From: JAGWJU01 sp035533295
GTDB taxonomy: Bacteria > Elusimicrobiota > Elusimicrobia > UBA1565 > UBA9628
DNA length: 64,000 nucleotides
Assembly (NCBI GenBank): GCA_035533295.1
Contig: DATLUA010000014.1
Coordinates: 1 to 64,000 of the forward strand
Reading direction: 5' to 3'
In this document: positions 40,649-48,678 of the stretch, piece after piece
Layout: each line of letters opens with the position of its first letter
Numbering within the stretch: the stretch's first letter is position 1
The notes under the pieces: model-generated
Databases searched by the model: none
Seen by the model: the letters and a program-made list of their open reading frames with translations, nothing else
What the model was told of the DNA's origin: nothing
Translations under genes and position numbers: made by a program

Positions 40649-42487
40649 ATGCCTCCGGCATTTAACGTTCGACCCAAGGCGCTAGTCCTGCTTCCGGCTT
40701 GGCGGGAAAGAAGCTCGGATGAAGAGGCGTGGATTTCCGCGCTGTTGCGCCAGTCGGGCCGATCTCTGGGCGCTATAATCGTCCATGACCCAGGATTCCC
40801 CGGCGAGCGCCGGGGCGGGCTTCATTTCTCCCACCGGCACTGGCGGGATTTCCGGGAACAGTGCAAGGAGGCGATCTTCGAGAATCCCATCGAAGTCGTC
40901 GTCGCCATAGGAGAAGCCGCCAAGGCTGAGAACCTTGACGCCTTGTCCGGCTGGGCGCCCAACATTCCGCGCGTCTCCTTGTTCTTGGAGGCGGATCTTT
41001 CCGGCCCAAGGCCGCTGCGTCTCAAATCTATTTCTGACTGCTCTGATCTCGTTTTGTACCGGGGAGACTGGAAAAGCGGCGGCGGGCGCGATTCGTGCAT
41101 CGGGTTCATCCGAGAGCCGGAAGACGTCCTGCAGCACATCCGCAACCGCTTCGCGTTGCAATGGCTGCATGTCGGCGCGCCGGAGCCCAAGAGCCCGCCG
41201 ACCGTCGATATTTTCACGCGTCGAGGGGGAGAAGCGCGCGCTCGGATAAAACGACTGATTGGCGGACTGGGTCCTGCGGCGCGCGCTCGGCATGTCGAGC
41301 TGAGTGGTTTTCGGCAAGCCAATGGAGGCGCGGCCTTTTGGAATGCAGCGTTTCGCTCTTCTCGCGCTGATTACCTGGTATTTTTGAACGAACTGTTTTG
41401 GCTTCCGGACAAAGCCCTGGCCCGGATGCTGGAGTACTTCAAGATGGGTTCCGCGCTGGCCGTGGTCGGCGCCGCGAGCCGGGAAGCCGCCGATTTGAAG
41501 GAAGTTCGCCGCCTGGCTTCGCTCCATCACATGTCCGGAGGGCATCGGGAATGCGGGCGCTTCCTGCATGCGCACTGCTGGATGCTTAGCCGGCAGGCCT
41601 TGAGGCAGACGGGCTTCTTGGATGAAAGGTTCCGCTGCCGGCGGTTCGCTCTCTATGATTACGGATTCCGCTTGCGCCAAGCCGGGTTTCGGCTTTTCAC
41701 CGCCACGGATATCGCGGCTTGGCGCATCGGGAAGAAGGCGGGCGAGGCTTGTGAACCATCCAGCAGCGCCGAGCGAGATCTGGAGCTTTTGGAGAGAAAG
41801 TGGTGTGAAAACGGAATCGGAGCTATACTAAGGCTTTCCCGCAAAACCCAGGGCGGAGGGAAAGCCGTTGCTGCCCGAGCAAACGAAAAGGATTCCGTCT
41901 TCGGCGCATGGTTCCGCCACGAGCGGTCGGATTCCGCAGGCATGAGCGCTGAACTGAGGAATTTGATGAATCAATCCAGGCACGAGAGCGCGCGTTTGTA
42001 CGCGGATTTCCGCGGGGCCATAGAGGACCGCCATGACCGGTTGAGCCGCGAACTCCGGAAAGCTATAGACGAGCGTCATGGCCAGATCACCCGGGATATT
42101 TGGAGCGCGGCGGAAAGCCTGCGCGCCCAATCGCAACGGATGCAGCACGACATGGAAAGATCCATCCGGCCAGAACTGGCCGGCGTGCTGTATCAGCTCC
42201 AGAAGCAAGAATCCGAAATCCGCGCATGGGAGCGGGATAACAGCGCCCGGGTGACGGATTTGCGCGAGGATATGGACGACCGCTATGATAAGCTCGGTCG
42301 CGACTTCCGGAGAATCACTGCTCAGATGAGCAAACAGTTGAGCGCGGTGGCGGGAAGCTTTTTAGCAGCCATCCTCGCATTGCAGCAAAAACCTGTTCCT
42401 TTTCTTAAGAATGGAACAAAAAAAATGGGGAACGATGGTGAAAAAACCGTTAAACGCGCGTCCTCCGATTTCCCCAAGGCGAAATAA
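40649..42487 (+). CDS. Glycosyltransferase-like protein with long coiled coil
   Basis: 612 aa. The middle (residues ~185-385) resembles a family-2 (GT-A) glycosyltransferase: VDIFTRRGGEARARIKRLI, AAFWNAAFRSSRADYLVFLNELFW in the place of the DxD region, ALAVVGAAS, HAHCWMLSRQALRQTGFLDERFR and DYGFRLRQAGFRLF. The usual DxD metal motif is not obvious (NEL instead). Residues ~430-570 form a charged coiled coil with repeats such as RHDRLSRELRKAIDERHGQI and DMDDRYDKLGRDFRRI. A final segment is basic. It heads the radical SAM gene array and its stop directly abuts the next ATG. Catalytic activity is uncertain. Confidence 0.5.
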   Translation: MPPAFNVRPKALVLLPAWRERSSDEEAWISALLRQSGRSLGAIIVHDPGFPGERRGGLHFSHRHWRDFREQCKEAIFENPIEVVVAIGEAAKAENLDALSGWAPNIPRVSLFLEADLSGPRPLRLKSISDCSDLVLYRGDWKSGGGRDSCIGFIREPEDVLQHIRNRFALQWLHVGAPEPKSPPTVDIFTRRGGEARARIKRLIGGLGPAARARHVELSGFRQANGGAAFWNAAFRSSRADYLVFLNELFWLPDKALARMLEYFKMGSALAVVGAASREAADLKEVRRLASLHHMSGGHRECGRFLHAHCWMLSRQALRQTGFLDERFRCRRFALYDYGFRLRQAGFRLFTATDIAAWRIGKKAGEACEPSSSAERDLELLERKWCENGIGAILRLSRKTQGGGKAVAARANEKDSVFGAWFRHERSDSAGMSAELRNLMNQSRHESARLYADFRGAIEDRHDRLSRELRKAIDERHGQITRDIWSAAESLRAQSQRMQHDMERSIRPELAGVLYQLQKQESEIRAWERDNSARVTDLREDMDDRYDKLGRDFRRITAQMSKQLSAVAGSFLAAILALQQKPVPFLKNGTKKMGNDGEKTVKRASSDFPKAK

Positions 42488-43630
42488 ATGAGCCCGCGCC
42501 TCAGCTTGATTTTTAAGCTCCTCGCCGAGAAAGTCGACGCCGGCGTCGCGCGGCTGGACGGAAAAAAAGACGGCCAGCCCATCCGCGAGCTGCATTTGGA
42601 GCTCACCCACCGCTGCAACCTAAAATGCGTCATGTGCCACCATTGGGAGATGCCTTTCAAGGATCGGGAATCGGTCAAGCGCGAGATGAATCTGGCGCAA
42701 ATCCGTTCCTTCGTCGAAGGCTCGCAAAGGCTGAAGGACGTGGAAATCGTGGTCTTGACCGGCGGCGAGCCGTGGCTTAGGACGGACATCGTGGATGTCG
42801 CAGCTTTTTTATCCAGCCATTATCCCAAGGCGTCCTTGGGTATCTTGAGCAATTTCTGGAACACGGAGATGGTCCGCCGGCGCTTGAACGAGCTGCGCGC
42901 GCGCGGAGTCAAAAACCTCTGGCTGGGCTCTTCCCTGGACGGCTTGGAGGAGGCGCACGATGAGGTGCGCGGGCAAAAGGGAGCCTTTAAAGGCCTTATG
43001 GAAACCGCGCGCATGATGCGGGCGGAGTTTCCGGAGGTCCACTTCAGCTTCAGCTTCACCATCACGCCCAAGAACTACCGCGAGCTTTGGCCCGCCTACG
43101 AACTTGTCTCGGGCATGGGCTTGTGGTTCGGCGCCCAAATGGTGGTCGAGCACCAGAAATTCGAGGCGCCCGAGACATTCTCCTGGACCGATGGGCAGCT
43201 TTCCGAGATTGAGGGGCAAATTGAGCGGATTTTGCGGCACCTGGCCGATGAAAACCTGGCTTTGGAGCGCTTGATGCAAGGCAAAGACCGCGAGTCCCTG
43301 TGGCTTTGGACCAGACTTTTGTACTGGTGGTACCTGGGCAAATACGCGCGCAAGCCCGAACGCTTCTTCAAGGACTGTCTGGCGGGGCAGAGATACGCCA
43401 TGCTCAGCCCCGAGGGCGACGTATTCTTTTGTCCCGTGAACAAGCATCGCACCATCGGCAACGTGAAGGAGGCATCGTTCGACGGGGTCTGGGATTCTCG
43501 AAAAGCCGAGTCGGAACGGGGCTACGTGGATTCCTGCCAATGCGACTGCTGGCTTAATTGCATCGCCAATCCCGTTCTAGATCGCGCGATGGCGCTCGGG
43601 ACGGGCAAGGCCGAGGGCGCGCTGCGATGA
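42488..43630 (+). CDS. Radical SAM protein with SPASM-like domain (1)
   Basis: 380 aa. The radical SAM cluster motif is CNLKCVMC (C43, C47, C50), followed by TGGEPWLR and a GSSLDG strand. A C-terminal SPASM-like segment holds DCLAGQRYAMLSPEGDVFFCPV and CQCDCWLNC. Such proteins modify peptides, proteins or small molecules and use SAM with one or two auxiliary clusters. It starts directly after the GT-like gene stop and ends in an ATGA overlap with the next gene, so it is translationally coupled. The substrate is unknown. Confidence 0.85.
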   Translation: MSPRLSLIFKLLAEKVDAGVARLDGKKDGQPIRELHLELTHRCNLKCVMCHHWEMPFKDRESVKREMNLAQIRSFVEGSQRLKDVEIVVLTGGEPWLRTDIVDVAAFLSSHYPKASLGILSNFWNTEMVRRRLNELRARGVKNLWLGSSLDGLEEAHDEVRGQKGAFKGLMETARMMRAEFPEVHFSFSFTITPKNYRELWPAYELVSGMGLWFGAQMVVEHQKFEAPETFSWTDGQLSEIEGQIERILRHLADENLALERLMQGKDRESLWLWTRLLYWWYLGKYARKPERFFKDCLAGQRYAMLSPEGDVFFCPVNKHRTIGNVKEASFDGVWDSRKAESERGYVDSCQCDCWLNCIANPVLDRAMALGTGKAEGALR

Positions 43631-46599
43631 AAGTCGCCCTGGTCCAGGCGCCCTACGGCTACCGCGGCCGCGAGGCCCCGCCCTTTTCCGTAGTTTGCCT
43701 GGCCGGCTACGTGCGCCATCACGGCCATGCGCCGCTTTCCATCGATTTCGGCAACGCCCTTTACCATGCCAGTTCCCCGGATTCGCGGGTCATGTGGAAT
43801 GCCGACCGGTATTCCTTCTGGGAAAATCCCGACGCCATCGAACGCCTGCTTCATGAGACCCGTGGAACCACGGACGCTCTTATCCGGCGCATTCTCGAGA
43901 GCGGCGCGCGCGTCATCGGCTTCGCGACGCATACCACGTCTTTTCTGGCGAGCTTGGCGCTGGCCGAAAGAATCAAGCGCGAGGATCCCTCTCGCCTCAT
44001 CGTTTTCGGCGGCTACCAGTGCGCGCGCGAGAAGTCCGGCCTCGCCTTCGCGGCCGATTGGCGCGTCGACGGCGTCGCCGTCGGCGAGGGGGAGCAAACC
44101 CTCGTCGAAGCCCTGGCCGGCGTGGAGCGCACGGGACGCCTGCCGGCAATTCCTGGCCTTCTGGTGCGCGGCGAGGACGGCCGCGTCGTCGATTCCGGCG
44201 ACCGCGAGCCCATCATGGACATGGACTCGATGCCGTTCCCGGATTATTCCGACTTTCGGGAGGACATCCGCGCCGGGCTTTATTCCGATCCGCGCCGCCT
44301 CGATGTCTTCGACGGGCGCAGTTGCGTGCGGCGCTGCGCTTTTTGCAACGAGTGGCAGTTTTGGGGGCGCTTCCGCTCCCGCAGCGGACGGCGGATTTTA
44401 GAGGAAATTCGGCACCAGATGTCGGAGCATCCCACCATCAACCATTTTTATTTTACGGGGCTTCTGGTTAACGGCAATCTGCGCGAGCTCTCGCGTTTCT
44501 GCGACTTGGTTCTGGAAAGCGGCCTCAAGTTCACCTGGGGCGGGCAGTCCATCGTCCAGCCCGGCATGGATGAAAAGATGCTCAAGAAGATGGCCGCGGC
44601 CGGCTGCCGGTGGCTCGGCTACGGCGTCGAGAGCGGATCTGAGGCGGTGCGCTGGCGCATCAATAAGAAATTCACCAACGAGAACGCATACAAGACGCTC
44701 CGAGCGACGGCGGAGGCGGGCATCAAGGCCCAAATCAACGTCATGTTCGGCATGCCCAGCGAAACGCGTGACGAATTTCAGGAGACGCTGTCCTTCTTGA
44801 CCCGCGTCAGACCGTACCTGGACTCGATTCTGGCCAGCCAATCCTTCTGCGTCATCGATAAGGACACGCCCCTGCACCGCAATCCCGAGCGCTACGGGAT
44901 CACCAATCAGGATCACCACCTTTTTTGGGAATCCAACGGCGGCGAGAACAACTACGCCGAGCGCTTCCGGCGCTATGAAGAATTTTGCAAGCTGGCGCTG
45001 TTCTTGGGAGTTCCGGAAACTTCGGGCGTGCTCTCGCGCAAGCCGGATAAGTGGTTTTTGCTGGGCTCGTATTACGAGTATAAAAAGCAGCCGCTCAAGG
45101 CCGTGCTCTATCTGCGCCGCTCTCTCCTCCATGAAATTGTTGGCAAGGACACTCTGACCCGGCTGGCCGGGCTTTACGCGCAATTGCGGCATCCGGCCCG
45201 CGCCTGGGCTTTACTGCAGGCGGCCCTGAGTCTGACGCCCGAGGGCGCTGCGGATGCCGGCGACGATAGCCTGCGCGTCCGCCGGGACGCCCTTTTTCCT
45301 TCCGTTCAGGATAAGTCCCTCGCGATGATCTGGCTCAGGCGCAGGCCGTGGGGACGCGCCCTGCGCCTCAAAGAGGCGGATTCAGTTGCTGCGGAGCGTA
45401 ACGGCACGGGGGAAGCCGCGCGCCGCGCAGCGAACATCGCCTTGAACGGGGACGAGTTTAACGGCCGCAAGGAGGTCCTTTCCTCGACCCCGTCGTTGGT
45501 CACTTTGGGGACCCATAACGCGTGCAACGCCAAGTGCGTCTTTTGTCTGGAAGGCAGCTATTCGCGCTTTAGCCTCGATATCTACAAGAAATTTTTCGAG
45601 GCGAAGATGGGACACTTCATACGCCAAGCGGATCGGGTGACTTTCACCGGCTTTGGAGAAATCCTGTGGATACCCGGCATCGAGGAGTTCTTGGACTACA
45701 TCAATGAGACTCTCCCCGACGCGGAGAAAATTTTCACGACCAATGGGACGCCGCTGCGTCCTTCGGTTCTTGAACGCATCGCGAAGGGGAAATACGGCAT
45801 CCAAATCTCGCTGCATGCCTCCCACGCCGCGCTTCATCAGGAATTGACCCTCTTGAACGGGCAGTTCGGACAAATCTTGGAAAATATCAGAAGCCTAAGC
45901 GCACTGCGGCAGCGCCCTGGATTGGATAAAAGGATTTTCGTTCATTTAGTCAACGTTCTGACCCGGCGGAATATCGACGATTTGACCGATTTTATCCGAA
46001 TGTCCGTGGATTTGGGCGTTCAGAGCGTCCGCTGTCAGCATGTGACGATGTTCGTTCCCGAGCATATCGAGCAATCTTGCTTTTTCGATCAGGAACGGGC
46101 CAACGCCAGCATCCGACGCGCCGCGACCTTGGTGGAGGCGATCAAGCTCAAGCACCCGAAGACGACTTTTATTGCCTCGTTGCCGCCTCTTTTTGGTTCC
46201 CGCGCCCAACTGCAAAACACCGTCTGTTACGATCCGTGGCAGCATGTCTATGTCGAACTCCAGGGCTCGGTCATTCCTTGCTGCATGTGGGGCGACCACA
46301 TTGGGAACTTGAACAAGGGCGATGATATCGACAAGGTGTGGAACAGCCGATTCTACCAGGACTTGCGCCGCGGCATGGCTTCCGGGGATCCGCATCCTTG
46401 GTGCAAAAGCTGCGTGCGCTACGCCGGCTACAACGTGGACAGTATTTTCTGCCACATCACCAACCGTCCCGAGGCCCAAAAGGCAGTTTTACGGGAAGTT
46501 CTGCGGCGAGGCTTGCCTCTGGAAAAATCCGACAAGGCCGCGGCCGCGAAAATGCTCGGCAAGAATATGCCTGCCGGTTCGGGGGTCCTCGCGGCATGA
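43627..46599 (+). CDS. Fusion of B12-type radical SAM and SPASM radical SAM
   Basis: 990 aa, from the ATG overlapping the preceding stop. Residues ~1-200 form a cobalamin-binding-type Rossmann domain (KVALVQAPY; VIGFATHTTSFLASLALAERI; FGGY; VGEGEQTLVEAL) without the DxHxxG base-off histidine. A radical SAM domain follows with CVRRCAFC (C233, C237, C240), then YGVESGSE, MFGMPSET and a helical repeat region (~470-560) resembling a TPR. From ~600 a second radical SAM domain begins: CNAKCVFC (C633, C637, C640), FTGFGE and a SPASM-like end (CYDPWQHVYVELQGSVIPCCMWG). Both cluster triads are complete. Function unknown. Confidence 0.85.
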   Translation: MKVALVQAPYGYRGREAPPFSVVCLAGYVRHHGHAPLSIDFGNALYHASSPDSRVMWNADRYSFWENPDAIERLLHETRGTTDALIRRILESGARVIGFATHTTSFLASLALAERIKREDPSRLIVFGGYQCAREKSGLAFAADWRVDGVAVGEGEQTLVEALAGVERTGRLPAIPGLLVRGEDGRVVDSGDREPIMDMDSMPFPDYSDFREDIRAGLYSDPRRLDVFDGRSCVRRCAFCNEWQFWGRFRSRSGRRILEEIRHQMSEHPTINHFYFTGLLVNGNLRELSRFCDLVLESGLKFTWGGQSIVQPGMDEKMLKKMAAAGCRWLGYGVESGSEAVRWRINKKFTNENAYKTLRATAEAGIKAQINVMFGMPSETRDEFQETLSFLTRVRPYLDSILASQSFCVIDKDTPLHRNPERYGITNQDHHLFWESNGGENNYAERFRRYEEFCKLALFLGVPETSGVLSRKPDKWFLLGSYYEYKKQPLKAVLYLRRSLLHEIVGKDTLTRLAGLYAQLRHPARAWALLQAALSLTPEGAADAGDDSLRVRRDALFPSVQDKSLAMIWLRRRPWGRALRLKEADSVAAERNGTGEAARRAANIALNGDEFNGRKEVLSSTPSLVTLGTHNACNAKCVFCLEGSYSRFSLDIYKKFFEAKMGHFIRQADRVTFTGFGEILWIPGIEEFLDYINETLPDAEKIFTTNGTPLRPSVLERIAKGKYGIQISLHASHAALHQELTLLNGQFGQILENIRSLSALRQRPGLDKRIFVHLVNVLTRRNIDDLTDFIRMSVDLGVQSVRCQHVTMFVPEHIEQSCFFDQERANASIRRAATLVEAIKLKHPKTTFIASLPPLFGSRAQLQNTVCYDPWQHVYVELQGSVIPCCMWGDHIGNLNKGDDIDKVWNSRFYQDLRRGMASGDPHPWCKSCVRYAGYNVDSIFCHITNRPEAQKAVLREVLRRGLPLEKSDKAAAAKMLGKNMPAGSGVLAA

Positions 46600-47333
46600 C
46601 CGAATGGTCCGGGCGGCTCGAGGGCGACGCCGTCTGGAGCGGCGACGTATTGGTCTCCGGGGACGTGGTCGTTCCGCCGGGCGCCAAGCTGCGCGTGGCA
46701 GCCGGCACCCGGGTCAGCTTCGCTTCCCGACCGAAGTGGTCCTGCGCGGTTTTTCGCGCGGCGCCGGAGGGCTACCCCATCGAGGCATCCGATCGGGAAG
46801 CCTGCGATCTCGTGGTTTTGGGCCAGCTCGAAGTCGCTGGCTCACCGGAAAACCCTGCCGTCTTTGGCGGCCAGGACGCCCAGTGGGGCGGCATGATTTT
46901 TTTGGAGCGCGCGGCGGCAACTCTCCAGCATTGCGTAATTAAAGTTGGAACTGAATACGCTCTGCAGGCTTTCGACGATGCGCGCTTGGCCCTGGAGGAC
47001 TGCGGGTTGGAAGAGGCGCAGGTGGGAATCGCGTCCCGCGGGCTTTCCCACGTTAGCATTTTAGGCGGCCGCGTGCGCGCTGGGCGCTGCGGCGCGGTGG
47101 CCTGCGAAGGCTCGCGTATAACCTTGGACAAGACTCAGATTCTGGATTCGCCGCAAGGGCTCTGCGCGGAGGATTGGGCGCTCGTCCGGGCGACGGGATC
47201 CCGATTCACGGCCAACAGAGATTTCGCCGTTTCGGCCCGAGGGTATTCCTGGGCGCGGTTCGACGGCTGCGACTTTGAGAAATCCGGCGAAACGGCTCTC
47301 AGGTGGGAACATGCCAGAATCGATGTCCGCTAG
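46596..47333 (+). CDS. Right-handed parallel beta-helix protein
   Basis: 245 aa with the repetitive, small-residue-rich pattern of beta-helix proteins: GDAVWSGDVLVSGDVVVPPGAKLRVAAGTRV, then LVVLGQLEVAGSPENPAVFGG, ALQHCVIKVGTEYALQAFDDARLALEDC and QVGIASRGLSHVSILGG. No signal peptide. Such folds bind or cleave polysaccharides or act as scaffolds; no catalytic residues are recognisable. It is coupled to the double radical SAM gene (ATGA overlap) and overlaps the next radical SAM start by 23 nt, so it is probably part of the same pathway. Confidence 0.65.
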   Translation: MTEWSGRLEGDAVWSGDVLVSGDVVVPPGAKLRVAAGTRVSFASRPKWSCAVFRAAPEGYPIEASDREACDLVVLGQLEVAGSPENPAVFGGQDAQWGGMIFLERAAATLQHCVIKVGTEYALQAFDDARLALEDCGLEEAQVGIASRGLSHVSILGGRVRAGRCGAVACEGSRITLDKTQILDSPQGLCAEDWALVRATGSRFTANRDFAVSARGYSWARFDGCDFEKSGETALRWEHARIDVR

Positions 47334-48678
47334 GCTCTTTCGCGGCCTGTTCCCCTACGCTGAAAAGAGGGTGGCGCGGCGGCTCTGTCGTCTCGGTCTT
47401 TGGCGCAAGCTCGCCAATTATCTTTGGGTTGAATTTCTAATCGGGCGGGGCTCCGTTCGCATGTGGGGGGGCAAGCCCTACTGGCTCACCGTCGATCCGA
47501 CGAATTTTTGCCAGCTCCACTGCCCCTTTTGCCCCACGGGCGCCAACCGGGGGGTGCGCGGTAAATCGTCCATGTCCCTGGAACATTTCAAGAAGTTCCT
47601 CAATCGCGTCGGTCCGTGCGTCATCCACATGGACATGATGAATTGGGGCGAGTCGCTGCTGAACAAGAACCTGCCGGACATGATTGCCCACGCCAAGCGC
47701 TACGGCATCGAAGTCAAGCTCGACGCCAACTTCAACGATGTCTCCGAGGAGACCGTTGAGAGGCTCGTCCTGTCGGGCCTCGACGTTCTGAGCGTCTCCA
47801 TCGATGGAATTTCCCAGGAGACCTATGGCCGATACCGCGTCGGCGGGAAACTGGATCGGGTTTTGGCGAATCTTGAGGTTTTGGTGCGTAAGCGCCGGGA
47901 ACTGGGTCGAGCCACCCCGCACATCATCTGGCAATTTCTGGTTTTCCGCCACAACGAGCACGAGGCGGGAGGCGTCGAGTCATTCGCGCGCGCGCGCGGC
48001 GTGGACCAAGTGAGCTTCGTGGCCCCCTTCCTGCCCAACGAGCCGGGTTATTTGTCGGAATGGTCCGCTCGCGCGCCCAATTTTCGCCTTTACCCCCTGC
48101 CGGAAAAAGAACCGACGCCCGAGGAAATGGAGCGCGCTAAAAACAGCGTTCATGTAAAGCAGGTTCCTTCGGCGGAGGCTTTTCACGCGCGACGGTTTCA
48201 GTCCCGCCACCTGCTGAACTGGATATACCTTTCCGGCTTACTGACGCAGGCGCGCGGTCTTGAGAGTGGGATGAGGGAAATCTGGCGGCGGATGAGGGCG
48301 GCCATTTCCCAGGCGAAGGCTTCCGCGGCGGGCTTGGACACGGCGCCTTTTTCCGGAGCCAAGGGAGGCGCTCGCGCTATTTGCAAATGGCCCTGGGCCG
48401 GCATGGCGGTTAATCCCAACGGCAGCGTGTCGCCCTGCTGCAGCATTGAGAGCGAGTCCGACGATTTCGGTAGCGCCTTCGCGCAGGGCTGGGGAATGCT
48501 TTGGAACGGCCCGAAATATCGCGCGTCCCGACGACATGTTCGCCGTTACGTTAAAAATCGCCGCGGAGTTCTTCCACACGCGGATCATGTCTGTGAACGC
48601 TGTACGGCCATCGGCTACGCCAATTTTAAATTTCCCATTCAGTGGACCAAGGACGCGCCGGAGGGCAAAAGCGCATGA
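47311..48678 (+). CDS. Radical SAM/SPASM protein (2)
   Basis: 455 aa. I chose the ATG preceded by AGGTGGGA; another is 12 bases on. The radical SAM motif is CQLHCPFC (C67, C71, C74), followed by MNWGE, LDVLSVSIDG and IWQFLVFRHNEHE. Its C-terminal SPASM segment is ICKWPWAGMAVNPNGSVSPCCSIESESDDFG, with a final CERC pair. An N-terminal ~60-residue helix-rich part precedes the domain. It belongs to the SPASM group close to those that act on sugars or peptides. ATGA overlap with the next gene. Confidence 0.85.
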   Translation: MPESMSARLFRGLFPYAEKRVARRLCRLGLWRKLANYLWVEFLIGRGSVRMWGGKPYWLTVDPTNFCQLHCPFCPTGANRGVRGKSSMSLEHFKKFLNRVGPCVIHMDMMNWGESLLNKNLPDMIAHAKRYGIEVKLDANFNDVSEETVERLVLSGLDVLSVSIDGISQETYGRYRVGGKLDRVLANLEVLVRKRRELGRATPHIIWQFLVFRHNEHEAGGVESFARARGVDQVSFVAPFLPNEPGYLSEWSARAPNFRLYPLPEKEPTPEEMERAKNSVHVKQVPSAEAFHARRFQSRHLLNWIYLSGLLTQARGLESGMREIWRRMRAAISQAKASAAGLDTAPFSGAKGGARAICKWPWAGMAVNPNGSVSPCCSIESESDDFGSAFAQGWGMLWNGPKYRASRRHVRRYVKNRRGVLPHADHVCERCTAIGYANFKFPIQWTKDAPEGKSA

